Positions 31,903 to 43,080 of a DNA stretch of 64,000 nucleotides are shown here, in pieces. Origin of the DNA: Melieria omissa (lineage: Eukaryota > Arthropoda > Insecta > Diptera > Ulidiidae). The notes under the pieces are model-generated. The model was not told where the DNA came from. It saw only the letters and a program-made list of their open reading frames with translations, and made no database searches. The stretch's first letter is position 1; every line of letters starts with the position of its first letter. The stretch covers positions 39,887,264-39,951,263 of the forward strand of contig OZ020269.1 of the NCBI GenBank assembly GCA_963971225.1, in the 5' to 3' direction. The position numbers and the translations under genes were made by a program.

Positions 31903-32411
31903 TAGTTTTTTTTGTTCCTTGTTCACTCCTCTCGGGAGCATAGGGCCCCACAAGACAGCCTTGCGTTGGTTACATTAATCAGTTGTGTTGTTCTGCCAGG
32001 GTAGGTGATTGGCCTGCCGCAGGTAGTCCTAAGTGATGGAATCATCTAACGCCGCTCAGGAACGTCGCCTCCGCTCGTAGCGCGATCTGTTGTGAGGAGG
32101 TTACAGCAGAATGGTTGGGGACCTCGCTAGGATCAGGTTGGTGCGCGCTGTTTTCGCAGTTGTCCGCTTCCCCTTGCAGATGTCGCTCGTGCGACTGCTT
32201 TGTGGCGGCAATGCCCTCTCTAAATGTAATGGTGGCAATGCTGTCTGTCAGCAACTCAGCAAATTAAAACACAACGAAATGTTCCCGTGCGCTGCAGTCG
32301 CGCCGGCAACCGTTATTCCTTTTTGCATCATTATATAATAAAAGAGAAGTTGTTACAACGTGCAAGCTCACGTTTCATTTCGTTAGAGGCAACTAGCCCT
32401 ACAGCTTTGCG
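31903..32411. other. GC-richer unassigned stretch
   Basis: No TIR, SINE head or protein motif was recognised. A 75-codon open frame at 32111-32338 has no motif and I do not call it. The start TTGTTCTGCCAGGGTAGGTGATTGGCCTGCCGCAGG looks repeat-derived. Confidence 0.4.
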
Positions 32412-32414
32412 TAA

Positions 32415-32843
32415 GGGCGCTGTTATGCAGACGGTCAAATGACCGTCGGTCACGATAGTTGTTGTTGCTTCAATGTAAAATGAAAAATTGAGAGAGAGAG
32501 CGGGAGAGTAAAATTTGACCGCGTCGGTCAAAAATGATGAGGCTCTCGATGCCAAATCATGCGATCAAATCAGTGTTGCGTTGTGAAATTATTCACAACA
32601 CATGTGTTTTCGGAGCAAAATGGCACACTTATCGCGAAAATATGTATCTAATGACGGAAAAAATGGTGCGTCGAAATGAAAAAGTACGGAAAAAGTGCTG
32701 CAAGTAAGCGAAAAGTGTACTGGTGACCGGCGATCAAATGACCGTCTGCATAACAGGGTTTTGGCACAGAGTAGAAAAAACCAAACGAAAGCGTAAAAAG
32801 TATGGTGACCGACGGTCATTTGACCGTCTGCATAACAGCGCCC
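32415..32843. mobile_element. MITE with TAA TSD (PIF/Harbinger-type)
   Basis: TIRs begin GGGCGCTGTTATGCAGACGG and remain identical for 39 bp through TCAAATGACCGTCGGTCAC. TAA flanks both ends (32412-32414 and 32844-32846). A 3-bp T-A-A TSD with GG-starting TIRs fits PIF/Harbinger. Extra internal partial copies of the TIR (GATCAAATGACCGTCTGCATAACAGGG near 32730) are present. Confidence 0.85.
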
Positions 32844-32879
32844 TAACTGTTTATTTGTTTTGCTTTTATCAGCCGCACA

Positions 32880-33110
32880 GTGCATAATTGCGTGTTCTAT
32901 TGCGTGGAAGTAAGTGGAATAGGAATAATTGGGTTGGGAATCAATGAACTAGGATATGTTGCAGGGTTTTTAGGAAAATTTAGAGAACAGGAAAAATCGG
33001 AAAAATTGGATGGAAAAGTGCGGGGACCGTGCACACGACGGGAGTTGAACCCACGACCTCTGGGATGATAGTCTAGTGCACTCACGCTAGGCTATCGAGG
33101 CTGCGACCAG
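32880..33110 (-). repeat. tRNA-derived SINE
   Basis: On the minus strand, an A-box-like TAGCCTAGCGTG (33083-33094) and a B box GGGTTCAACTCCC (33040-33052) sit 30 bp apart inside GCCTCGATAGCCTAGCG...GTCGTGTGCACGG. The acceptor arms do not pair well, so it is not a functional tRNA gene. A non-tRNA body follows to about 32880. Confidence 0.75.
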
Positions 33111-33380
33111 CCCAGTTCAACAGTTCTCGATTTTTGAGCAGTCGTGAGTGTAGATAGCCAAAGCAAGTACTCTCTTTTGTCAGACCCATTTTCTGAGTGG
33201 GTATTTTGAAACATAAGTCAAAACAATTTCATAATTGAGTTACCAGGATGCAAACATTACATGTGGGCAACGATGCTGTCGGAAGGGGCGTGAAACTCAT
33301 CAGAGACTAACATATAATAACGCCGTGTGACATAGAAAACAAGTTTTTCTCCAAGCTGCTTACGCTAGGAGTAGCTTAAA

Positions 33381-34579
33381 AGGTTCGGTTGAGGGCATAA
33401 TTCGGTTGTGGGCACCCCTTCGTATCTTTTGATAGAAAGCAGGCTGGGTTTTTTTGACTAAGGCTATTTGTTCATTATGGAAGCACGATCTTTTTGTGCC
33501 AAATACTGAATCGAACAGACACGCCTGCTTTGTGCTGGGACCATATATATCTTTCTGTGCTTAAAAAATAAGACAAAAATTTTTTTCAACATTTTAAATC
33601 GTCATAAATCGAAGTGAATCCATCGAGAAAGCGAGTAAAATGCATTTGTATTTAGTAAATTTATTATACTTTGTGATCCAATATTGATTACAACCAATAT
33701 GTTTACCCCGAACAAATTTTTCACTACTTCTCAAAATGGCTGCCTAATTCGGTTGTGGGCACCGCAATCAGTTCGGTTGTCGGCACCCGTTTTTTTGTGA
33801 TTTGGTAAGTTATATCATCGGAAATGGTCTTTTTACGCATTTTTTGGTTGTTGTAGCTATATCGTCCGAGGATAAATAAAAAAAAATCGTCCGATATCTT
33901 TTTTAATGTGCTGGATGTAAGTAAACATTGTTCTGCAGATAAGCTAACCACAAAATCGACTGCCGCAGCGTATGCGATTTCCCGAACCACTCTTCAACGC
34001 TACATGAAGAAGGTGGAAGAAAATTTCGGAGACATCAAAGCCGTCGACGGTGGTGCTTTCTTAGATCTTGTTCGTGGATGTTATCGAATCAGGTTAACTG
34101 GTGTTTTCCACCTTCTTCACGTCACAGCACTTGAAGAGTGTTGATTAATTAGGTTGAATTTCATTTTACTTTAGGTCTTCTCGACAGCCCAGGAGAATGA
34201 CTTGGTCACTTACATTTTGAAATGCCCGTCCATCTAAAGTGCTGCCGACATGCGTACCAGCTACTTCACATGCGTGCATTGTGCTTCAAATAATTAAACT
34301 TTAATTTTTTTCTATATTCGTGTTGGTTTTTCTTCATATTTCCCCGTTTCCAGCAGATTTTCCACGGGTGCCCACAACCGAACCAAAAAAAAATTTTCGT
34401 TAAAAATGACTACTTTACAAAATTAAAAAAAAACTTTTACATTTGACGGTATCGATTTATTTTTGTCATTACTTTTTAGCTAAGGTCTCTAGCTTTCCAT
34501 AGATGCCAATATGTCCGATTAAGAAGAACTTGGTGAAAAGTTATGAGCCAAAAACAAAAAGGTGCCCACAACCGAACCT
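33381..34579 (+). mobile_element. pogo/Tigger-like element, degenerate
   Basis: Ends read AGGTTCGGTTGAGGGCA on the left and GGTGCCCACAACCGAACCT on the right. Extra copies of TTCGGTTGTGGGCACC occur inside at about 33748 and 34368, so two deleted copies may be nested. It encodes a psq-type helix-turn-helix fragment. Confidence 0.65.
33908..34240 (+). pseudogene. pogo-like transposase fragment (psq helix-turn-helix)
   Basis: The frame reads LTTKSTAAAYAISRTTLQRYMKKVEENF, the psq/CENP-B-type N-terminal fold of pogo transposases. About 90 bp later the same segment appears inverted (34095-34141, CACCTTCTTCACGT...CTTGAAGAGT). A further piece VFSTAQENDLVTYILKCPS follows a TTTACTTTAG near 34176, matching the next pogo motif. 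The DDE domain is absent. Confidence 0.65.
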
Positions 34580-35085
34580 ATTTTCCTACCTATACCGGCT
34601 GCATAAAAAATTAACATTTCCTCACAAAAATCTAATAATTTCATCTTAACACTCACGATTGCAATTATATTCAAAGTAAGGAGGTTAGTGGGGTTTCGGC
34701 AACACATTTTGATTTTTGCTTTGTAGAAACCCAAAAGTTGACAACGTCGCAAATCCGATCGTATGGGAGACGCCCTCTGGTGGTGAATTTCTGAACCTTA
34801 ATTAATTTTGTATTTTTTGTACTCAAGAATATTGGTGATCGCTGAATAAATCATTGAAATCGGTTCAGTAGTTTCCGAGATATGATATTTTCTCGCTTAC
34901 TTAACTACTACATCTACAAGTGGGGAGCCAATGGCATAGAAAATGGTCAATTTTGTATGGCATCCCCCTTAAGACTTGGAGTTAGCGGGTTTGGAAGAAA
35001 CATTCGGAAGAGAAAATAAGTGGGTGTCGGTCATACATTTGATACATCTGGGGGCAACCTGGAGGCAATGGGAGCCCATTTTATA

Positions 35086-35581
35086 AAAACGACCATTTTG
35101 TATGGGAGCCCCATTAAGGGTTGGAGATAGGGGATGAGTGTGTTTGAAAGAAATGTTCAGTAAGGAAAACTAGAGAGATCGGTCATAGATTTCAACTCTC
35201 TAAGAGCAACTTCTGACCAGCTTTGGAGCAATTTGTGGAATTTGCCAGCTTTTTTGTGAACTTTGACCTCGATGCGACGCCATTTAGCCCCACCCTAGCC
35301 CCAAAATTGTTTGGCTCATACACTTGTTCACCAAACCGCATAAAATGAGAGGTTGCGGAGCAACCATTATTAAGAATCTCCATACAACACTAATTCCACT
35401 CAAATGCTCAGCCTAAGCCGAAGATCATTTACAACAGAAGTGCCCATGCCCAAGGAGCAACGAGAGCATAGGTCGTTGCTCCTTTGTTTTTGTAAATGCT
35501 CTTCAGCATAGGCTGAGGATTCTCGTTCCTCATTTGTTTTTGTAAATGATCTTCGACATAGGCTGAGCGTTCTAGTGTACA
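35086..35581. other. Unassigned repeat-derived stretch
   Basis: The first part is a diverged tandem copy of the inverted-repeat arm. 35429-35570 is an inverted relative of 40430-40531 (TTTGTTTTTGTAAATGCTCTTCAGCATAGGCTGAGGAT). No gene was seen. Confidence 0.5.
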
Positions 35582-35999
35582 AGTTAAGGAAATTTATATT
35601 TAAATTCCCAAAAAAAAACTTTATTTTTGCTTCATTCTTTATCCGAGGTTTGATTGAAACTGACTTAATGCTATTTTACACTTTCGCTTAACACCTACGT
35701 TTGCCCTGTTTTGCTGTCGTTAGGAATTACCTATTTTTGCAGTTGTGCAGGTATTTGCACAAATGCAATTGACCGAGTCAATTCTTGGAATGACCAATTT
35801 TGCAGTGTGCAGATATTTGCACAAGTGCACTGGCCGGTAGTGGCCCAGTCGCTGAGTTAGCGATTTCGTTTATTGCCGAATTTGTGGGGTTAATGAAATT
35901 AAACGGGAAGTCAAGCCACCGGTGGTGGCTCAGTCGCTGAGTTAGCGACTTCGTTTAATGAAATTAAACGGAAAGTTTAGAGCACTGACCGTGTTAACT
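35582..35999 (-). repeat. 3' LTR of errantivirus-like element
   Basis: It lies downstream on the minus strand. It is about 99 percent similar by eye to 38462-38884. Confidence 0.88.
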
Positions 36000-36032
36000 C
36001 TTCCCCACTTAAAGACGGTTGTCCGCAAGCGT

Positions 36033-37175
36033 TTAAAAAAAAGGTATGTCATTGAATTTTAGATAGGTGGGAGTGCTTTGAGTTACTGATGTTGGTTCTA
36101 CAAAATTTGGTAATTCCGGTTGTTTTACCTCTGTTGGTAATGAGGTTTGTATAATGATTTTCTGCTTTGGTTTACAACATGTTCTTAATGATATTACAAA
36201 AATTACAAATATGCTTACAATAGCGATTATAGAATATTTACTCGTAGTCGAGTCTTTTCTAAGAAGTGCGATATATTTGGTATTGTTGATGTGTAATTCA
36301 TTTAACATTTCGAGTGACAGGGTATTCATAAATTCTTTCTCAAATGGTGTTTGTTGAAAATTGTGTGGTTTGATCTTTACTTGTGGTGCTAAGGCGTTTC
36401 TATACAATTGCTTCTTTATTCTAACTGTTTCGTTTTGAAATCTTAGCAAAAATGTGCCGTTTAGTGTGTAATTTCTATTTCCGATATGTATTGTGTCGTT
36501 ACAATTATTGATTAGGATGATTCCTGGCTTAATTTCGTCTATTTCGTTTATGTGGTGATCATTGGTGAATGTGCAAGATGAATTAAGGTCTTTGAGTAAT
36601 GGGGGAATGCAAGTATCGTTGCTGATATCGATTAATTCGTTCTGATGACATATTTTTGCCGAATTAAAGATTTTTCATTTGTTAATTACGGCATATATCT
36701 CGTTCCTACTGTAAATGATTTCTTGGTAATTAATTATGCAATATTTTTACTTCTGATAATTCTAATGCTTCCTCTATTGATTGAAAAGGCATGTTTTCTT
36801 CTTTGAATTTTTCTATAGCAATTCTGGTTTCCTCCGAAGTCAGAAGCATTGAATTTATAATATTGTTACTTGCCCATTGTATGGCGTATCTAATGTTTAT
36901 AAGTTCTTCCTTTATAATTTTAACTTTATTATGCGTGCTTTGAATTAGGCCGTTATAAAGATTGTCGTCTTTCCTAATAGCGTTTATTATGTCATATTAT
37001 GTCATTATTTAATTTTGTCAAATTATTTATTCACTCGTTTATTTCCCTGTTTATAATTATTTGGTTGTTATTATTATTGTTTAACTCATTCATATTATTT
37101 TTAACCGTGCCGATCAGGTTTATGGCTCGCTTTTGCTTTTTGGGTGTTAGTTTAGGATTTGTTGGGATGTCGTGG
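36033..37175 (-). pseudogene. Envelope-like gene remnant of the errantivirus-type element
   Basis: Insect errantivirus envelopes are fusion glycoproteins. The upstream part has a basic furin-like site KKQKR followed by a hydrophobic, Gly-containing stretch (about 37100-37160). Downstream the reading is broken by many stops. The last open part (36033-36449) has a hydrophobic membrane-spanning segment rich in Ile/Val/Phe, then a Cys-Cys pair and a short polar tail, as in such proteins. It is clearly inactive. I give no reconstruction. Confidence 0.7.
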
Positions 37176-37551
37176 TAAAGGTAAGGAAGGAATATGTTAT
37201 TTCGGGCGCGACTTTATCCACCATGGTAAGTATGTCATTAAGAAAGTTTCCGTATTTCTCAATATCCGTCACATGTATTATCTTGAGTCATTTGCACATC
37301 GTTCGTCAATTCCTTGGTCAGTCAAGTTACAAAGGTTATGATTTGGGTTTAGGATGGTCTGGACCATGCTTGGTCCTTGACTAGATCTGCTAAATTAATT
37401 GTTCTATGGGGGTCGTTCGCCGTGGGAGGTTCTTGGTTGTTGGGGGCAGCCAAAATAGGAGGGCGGATTAAATTGTTCGGATTTGGCATGTTGATTATTG
37501 TTGATATAACGAAATTTTTTTTTTATTTTATCTTAATGTTTTTATTCCTGT

Positions 37552-37713
37552 TTAAGATTTTTTAGCTTCCCTTTCTCTTTGTACAATTATTTCTCTTAAA
37601 TATTCTAATTTTTTTATCAGCTTTTTATATTTAGCCGACTCGTCTCCTCTAGAATAGAGTTCTGCTCTATTTGTAAATATATTTATGGCTTTTTCTACGT
37701 GCGTTAGCTTCAT
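37552..37713 (-). pseudogene. Short Gag N-terminal remnant
   Basis: An ATG at 37713 opens a 53-residue lysine-rich frame, MKLTHVEKAINIFTNR..., in the position where Gag should start. A stop cuts it at 37552. A Pro/Asn-rich segment (MPNPNNLIRPPIL) is encoded just downstream on the same strand. Assignment to Gag rests on position only. Confidence 0.4.
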
Positions 37714-38461
37714 AACATTTATTAGAAAATTTATTGAAAATTTATTGATTTAATTGAAAATTGAAAATTTGAGAAAAACAATTCTTTTTTTTCTTTTATT
37801 TGTGAGTTAGCTCCTTTCTACTCCGGAGGGTCCCCCTTTCGGTGGTGAATCGCGGAGTTAGGGTTGTTTATAAGTTGGTTTGCTTTTTGTGTTATAGTTT
37901 TACTGCTTTTTATTTGTTTCCTATTTTGATTAATGCTTAATTGCTAGGCTATTTTTCCCTTACTTATTATTAAAAATTTCTTATATCATTGCTTAACTTA
38001 CGATACGAATAAAATTATGTTGAGGTGCTTCATCATCTTGTGTAGGTGTGACATCAAGCGTAGTCCTTGTCAGGCGTTGGTCCTTGTTCCGAGGGCTTCT
38101 CGTTGTATGTGTTCCTGTGTAGTTATCTCCTTATTTGCTGATTTTATTGTTTGTGCGGTGAGCTGAACGGCTGGTGTATCACACCTCCCGTTTACTTTGG
38201 CAGCTACTAGGGGGCCTCTTTTCTCAGTCAATTCGTGGGCACAGCTTGTTTTGGCTTTATCCTTACGTCTATGCGTATTGTTTTGTCCGCACTACTTGAG
38301 GGCTTTTTAGCGATGATACGTCTATGCGTATTTTCTTTCCGCACTACGTGAGGGCTTTTTCGCGACGCGTGGCTTTTGACGGCACTTATTATCCGGCCTA
38401 CTGTGCTGCTTGAGGACCTATGTAGGCGGATACGCATCTATTTTACATTCGCTCGGGCGCC

Positions 38462-38884
38462 AGTTAAGGAAATTTATATTTAAATTCCCAAAAAAAAACT
38501 TTATTTTTGCTTCATTCTTTTTCCGAGGTTTGATTGAAACTGACTTAATGCTATTTTACACTTTCGCTTAACACCTACGTTTGCCCTGTTTTGCTGTCGT
38601 TAGGAATTACCAATTTTTGCAGTTGTGCAGGTATTTGCACAAATGCAATTGACCGAGTCAATTCTTGGAATGACCAATTTTGCAGTGTGCAGATATTTGC
38701 ACAAGTGCACTGGCCGGTAGTGGCCCAGTCGCTGAGTTAGCGATTTCGTTTATTGCCGAATTTGTGGGGTTAATGAAATTAAACGGGAAGTCAAGTGCAC
38801 TGACCGGTGGTGGCTCAGTCGCTGAGTTAGCGACTTCGTTTAATGAAATTAAACGGAAAGTTTAGAGCGCTGACCGTGTTAACT
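38462..38884 (-). repeat. 5' LTR of errantivirus-like element
   Basis: On the minus strand it is followed by the primer site TGGCGCCCGAGC. It ends at the TACA TSD. Confidence 0.88.
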
Positions 38885-38937
38885 TACACACACAGCACAG
38901 TATGCTTTGTTGGTGCAAATTGGCGACAGTTGTCTTC

Positions 38938-40341
38938 CACCAAAGAATATACAATATAAAGAATACGCATCTTCAAAAATTTTTCAAGCGTGTTTCTTAA
39001 AGCGGGCGAGAAGAGATGAGCGGAGGCATAGGTTGCGGGAAATTTGCTCGCGCTCAACAGTTTGCGATCTTGTTTGTCGAAGCGCAAGCGGAGAGTAAAC
39101 AACTAACCAAAGCATCGTCATCGTCGTTTCAACGAAGATGATTCGGGATTCGCTAATGTTTTTGGTGTTGTCGTTTATTGTGTGTATGCTTTTTTGTGTT
39201 GCCGATTGGTTTTGCTGCACAGATTGCTGTCAGCTCACCATCAATCGAATCGTTGTGGTGTATGGCTTTTTGCTGGCCAATGCTTTGATTGATTTAAAAA
39301 TTTGGTGGTTGATGCCAATTTAAAATGTTTACAAATATTTTTACGTGGCGAGTTCGAAGTAAAATTATTTGTTTATATTTTCACATGGTTGATTACAATT
39401 TTGAGAATATGGGAAAACTACGAAAAAAATGAACTGATGGGCATATTGACTTCAAAATTCGTGAAAACACTTGAAATCAAAAGTAGATACGTGTTTTAAT
39501 TTTGTTTTTTTTTTAAATCGAAATCTAACGGACAAACCAAGGCTTAAAGATTTATGGAAAAACATAATTTAATAGGTCTATCGACTTTAAATATGTCGAA
39601 AGCACTACTAAAGCAATAAATAAAGAAATTAATAATAAGACAAGTATTTTGTCATAAGAAAAATGTTATTTCGGCATGCCTACGCCTAAAAATAGTATAA
39701 ATATTCTACACCTGAATGGTTCCATGGCGAATGATGTGACAATAAATTTACAATATTAGATTTTCTTATTTTAGTTCTTTTAAACAAGCATTATATGCGG
39801 GCCGTAAGAAAAGTTCCAAAGAACGGAACGGAAAATTATTACGGGCTAATAAAAACGTTTTCTTTTCTTTCCAATTCCATTTTTATTTAATTGTCTTTGT
39901 TGATTACTTATTATTTATTTTTTAATTGCCTGTAGCGATCATATAGGTCGCCATGCCAGCCATATTTTATTTTCTTTTGTACGATTTTGCGCACACTACA
40001 GTCGGCAGTGAGTTCAGGAGCAATATGCGACGCCGTGCAGGGTTATAGAAGAAGAACAAAAGCCAGCCAGAAAACAGAAATCGTTTTACAATTTCAGCTT
40101 TTCGCCAGCGCAACAACAAGAACAACAGCACATCGTGTTCCTCCTCTTCGGACAATTGAGCGAGAATGAACGAGTGAGCATTCGTGTTTCTATGATTTGC
40201 GCTCAGAGCATTGTGCTGTCGTTTCAAGTGTTTCCTCTCGTTGTCTACCCCCCGCATCCTGAAGACGGGTGGCGATATCAGCACCCGCATTCAAATTTTT
40301 GCTTGTACGAGATGCACACTCTTTATGTTTCATACTTTTTG
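38938..40341 (+). mobile_element. P-like relic, deleted copy
   Basis: The left end is CACCAAAGAATATACAATATAAAGAATACGCATCTTC. The right end is GTACGAGATGCACACTCTTTATGTTTCATACTTTTTG, an inverted diverged match. Inside are the subterminal block shared with 24350-24500 (TTTCAACGAAGATGA-TCGGGATTCGC) and a scrap of the transposase 3' coding end at 39706-39791. Confidence 0.7.
39706..39791 (+). pseudogene. Scrap of P-like transposase C-terminus
   Basis: Encodes TPEWFHGE, a stop, then CDNKFTILDFLILVLLNKH, corresponding to the end of the transposase at 21125-21210. Everything between this and the element's 5' end is deleted. Confidence 0.75.
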
Positions 40342-40606
40342 CTTCCACGTAAGTTTTGTTGTTGTTTAGCGTATGAATTAATTTTTATGTATTGGTGTTT
40401 GCTCTTCCATAAGAAGGTTTTGGGCATCCCTGATTTACAAAAACAAATGAGGAACTGGATTCCTCAGCCTATGTTGAAGAGCATTTACAAAAACAAATGA
40501 GCAACGAGAGCATAGGGCATGGGCACCTGTGGCGTAGCACAACAGCAAAAAGCAATGTTATTGTTCGCAACGGCTTCACTCGTGTACATTGAAATGGTGG
40601 TTGTTG

Positions 40607-41009
40607 GTTGGTTGGTTGGTTAAGTGGCTGCCTCTGTATGAGACACACTTAGGCCTATGGGCCCGTTGTGATACCACAAATTCCACCCGTTTGAAATGTG
40701 TATGCAACACTGTTTTTTCCAACATGTGATACAACACACATTTCAAACGGATGGGGGAAAGGGAGGGAGGGAGGGGACCTACAGTTTAACGCCGAATCCG
40801 AACGGCGATTGGCAGTTTTTTCTTTCACACTTGGAGGTTTTGCCATTGCCTGCCAAGAGCGCACTTGTGCGATTCTTGTAATTCTCATTTCCTTCATGTG
40901 GATAGCGATAGAAGTAAATGAGTGTTCTTTCCAGCCCAAGCCAGGAATCGAATCTGGAGCGCTCGGTATGAGAAGCCAGCGCGCTACCCGCTGAGCTATC
41001 GAGGCCGAC
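40607..41009 (-). repeat. tRNA-derived SINE, complete, 403 bp
   Basis: A 15-bp TSD AAATGGTGGTTGTTG flanks it (40592-40606 and 41010-41024). On the minus strand it starts GTCGGCCTCGATAGCTCAGCGGGTAGCGCG (A box) and has a B box GATTCGATTCC near 40950. It contains GGCGTTAAACTGTAGGTCCCC, which I recall from dipteran SINEs, and ends in an (AACC)n tail. An internal inverted repeat (CCGTTTGAAATGTGT and ACACATTTCAAACGG) could form a stem. It is not a functional tRNA. Confidence 0.92.
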
Positions 41010-41224
41010 AAATGGTGGTTGTTGTAGCGTAGTGATCGCTCAATCATTTTTTGCATGTATGTTTATTGATCTTGTTCGTCGAAGCGCAAGCGGAGAGCAA
41101 ATAACGAACCAAAGCATCGCCATCGCCGTTTCAACGAAGATGACTCGAGATTCGCTAATGTTTTTGTTGTTATCGATTATTGTGTGTATGCTTTTTTGGT
41201 TTTGCTGCACAAATTGCGGTAATT

Positions 41225-41938
41225 CAGTGTTGCCGCTGCAAAATTTTAAAAAGTCGCAAATAAAGTGTCACAGCCGAAAAAAAGTGTCATCAAGTGATCA
41301 AATTTTTTTTATACCACATATATACATATACTTTAAATGTTTTACCTTTCAAAACTCATTATTTTTAATAAATTTCTAAAGGAGATAATTTTCTGTGGAA
41401 AAAACTGTTTTACTCTTTAATTAATTGATGAGGGATATATTAAAATGTCGCAATATGCATGTTATGTGAACATTTGCATTTCAAAGCTTATGCGTGATAT
41501 ACTTACTTATCTATTGGGAGCCAGCAAAATTAACTAAGCACAAATAACTTAGGCTATACCACAAAATAGAGCGTTAATTCAGATAATTTTGTACATTTTT
41601 GCGGGAAAGCTTTGACATAATAACAGGGTTGCAAGTAGTTTAAATATTGCCAGAGGTGTATTTTTTAAGTACTTAAGTGTCACTTTTGGAAAGTGAATAC
41701 TAAAAGGAATGCATATTTTGAGTATTTTGAAACACGCAAAAATAAAAAAAATTAACTTTACGAAACTTTCAAAATGTATGTATGTACATATAAACTTTTT
41801 GATAAAAAAATGGGGCAAAAGTCGCATGATTTTGAAGAAAAGTGTCAAAATAAGCCTATTTTTAAAAAGTCGGTTTCAGGTGGCATCGGTCTCCAAAAAG
41901 GGTCAAATTGACACTTTAATCGCACAACGGCAACACTG
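41225..41938. mobile_element. hAT-type MITE (714 bp)
   Basis: TIR CAGTGTTGCCG on both ends, with a second shared block AAAGTGTCA slightly inside. Flanks CGGTAATT (41217-41224) and CTGTAATG (41939-41946) match 6 of 8. It interrupts the second P-like copy. No transposase. Confidence 0.75.
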
Positions 41939-41970
41939 CTGTAATGTCACAATCAATCGAAACTTTGTGG

Positions 41971-43080
41971 CAGCGATTAAATGATGTGAAACTGGGAGAG
42001 CCGGTAGAAATACATGCACAGAATTACACTAATATTATTGCAAAATTGCAACCTTGGGGCCTACTAGTAGGCCCCAAGCTTGATCAGGAACGTAGTTTTT
42101 CCTCCATATAAATTTCTAAAACGGGGTTGTTCTAATTCATTTCAAAATTCCAGTGTTGCGTGGTATGAGTCGTTTTTTGTGACCAACGAAATTTGTCTTT
42201 TTATTTGTATATTTTTGGTGCCATTTCGTAATATGTTTGTATAAAATTGACTAGAAAAATATATTATTGCCCAGAAGTGCCAAATTAATCCTTGGGTATG
42301 CTTTTAATTTAATTAAATTAAGATTTTATTAGCTGCATCCAAAAAACAACCCTGCGGTCAAACTAGAGCATTTAGCACCAAAAGCATACCTGGGGGGCTA
42401 CTCTGTAATGTGATTCGAAAGCGAAAGCGATTCGAAAGTGAGTTGCGATGCGAAAGTCAATCGGTACTCTGTATCGCTTTCGCATCATTGAAAAACGGCC
42501 CTTATTTTGTTTCGAGAGTAACTAGCGTCGAGTGTCATAAAATTCAAACAAAATTAAAAAAAAGTAAACAATCGATTTTTTTTTAAACTTAAAATCGAAA
42601 TACGCAGTGCTACAAATGCGAAAGGGGAAAATCGAAATGCGAAAGTAGAAAATTTCAATGCGATTGTCGGATTTCAGAGTATTTTAATTTAATTTTATGT
42701 TCGCATCGCATTAGAGAGTAGCCCCCCTGATCTGATCTGATCGTTAGAGATTCGCTAAATGAAAAAATGCGAAATAAAAAGGACGGCAATTGACCCCGTC
42801 ATATTCAATGCATTTAGTTGTGTGTTCTTTGGTATATTTTTCATTAATATTTACATAATGAAACCAAAAAAGTTCATGTGTTGGCATTTAATGCAAAAAA
42901 TTAATGAGAACATACTTTAAAAAGCAAATAATTGAAATGAATCCCTAATCCCTAATATCGGGAGAAGAGCAGACACAGTGAAGAGCTGATCACTGCCAGC
43001 ACACACGGACTGTTTACGTGAATTGCAAAAAACGCACAAAAATCGGCTTACTCTCCCAGTTTCACATCGCTTAATCGCTG
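41971..43080. mobile_element. hAT-type element, non-coding (1110 bp)
   Basis: TIR CAGCGATTAAATGATGTGAAACTGGGAGAG and its complement with small changes. The TSD CTTTGTGG is perfect (41963-41970 and 43081-43088). It hosts a further MITE at 42393-42726. No transposase was seen. Confidence 0.88.
42393..42726. mobile_element. MITE with GGGGGCTACTCT ends
   Basis: TIR GGGGGCTACTCT-TAATG-GAT both sides, flanked by CTG (42390-42392 and 42727-42729). The interior has many GCGAAAG/CGATTCGAAAG motifs. The superfamily is uncertain; a 3-bp CTG TSD is unusual for PIF/Harbinger. Confidence 0.65.

Larger units (their letters stand above)
31473..35082. repeat. Long inverted-repeat element, ~425-bp arms, 2.7-kb interior
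   Basis: Arms 31473-31902 and 34664-35082 are inverted copies. Blocks include GGTTGCCCCCAGATGT, TTAAG-CTTGGAGTTAGCGGG, TAGATGTAGTAGTTAAGTAAGCGAGAAAA, TACAAAATTAATTAAGGTT and CAAAATG-ATTGCCGAAACCCCACTAACCTCCTTACTTTGAATATAATTGCAAT. The interior holds the MITE, SINE and pogo pieces listed below. After the right arm a diverged tandem copy of its outer part continues to about 35250. Confidence 0.8.
35582..38884 (-). mobile_element. Errantivirus-like gypsy LTR element with gag-pol deleted
   Basis: LTRs of 418 and 423 bp start AGTTAAGG and end TTAACT, flanked by a perfect TACA TSD (35578-35581 and 38885-38888). A primer site reading TGGCGCCCGAGC on the minus strand lies next to the right LTR, so that is the 5' LTR and transcription runs leftward. 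The 2.46-kb interior keeps the leader, a Gag start and an envelope region but no RT or integrase. The LTRs differ at about five places including a 5-bp gap. Confidence 0.88.
28610..40531. mobile_element. 11.9-kb composite insertion inside the second P-like copy
   Basis: It is flanked by GCGTAGAA (28602-28609) and GCGTAGCA (40532-40539), a 7 of 8 match. The uninterrupted sequence in the copy at 20502-24746 reads GCGTAGGA at this point (reverse complement). The left end CAGGGTTGCCCAAAACCTTCTTATGG has an inverted match at about 40407-40431 (CAGGGATGCCCAAAACC...), followed by ~100 bp of a TTTACAAAAACAAATGAG repeat. The insertion has grown by further insertions and its original core is not clear; a hAT-like founder is my best guess. 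Confidence 0.6.

Noticed and set aside
32111..32338. 75-codon plus-strand frame in a GC-richer patch
   Set aside because: No motif, no splice context and no second copy to test conservation.
33035..33110. A tRNA gene on the minus strand
   Set aside because: Only box motifs fit; acceptor arms are not complementary and a SINE body follows.
40930..41009. A tRNA gene on the minus strand
   Set aside because: A and B boxes are good but the acceptor and anticodon stems do not pair, and the sequence continues into a SINE body with its own TSD.
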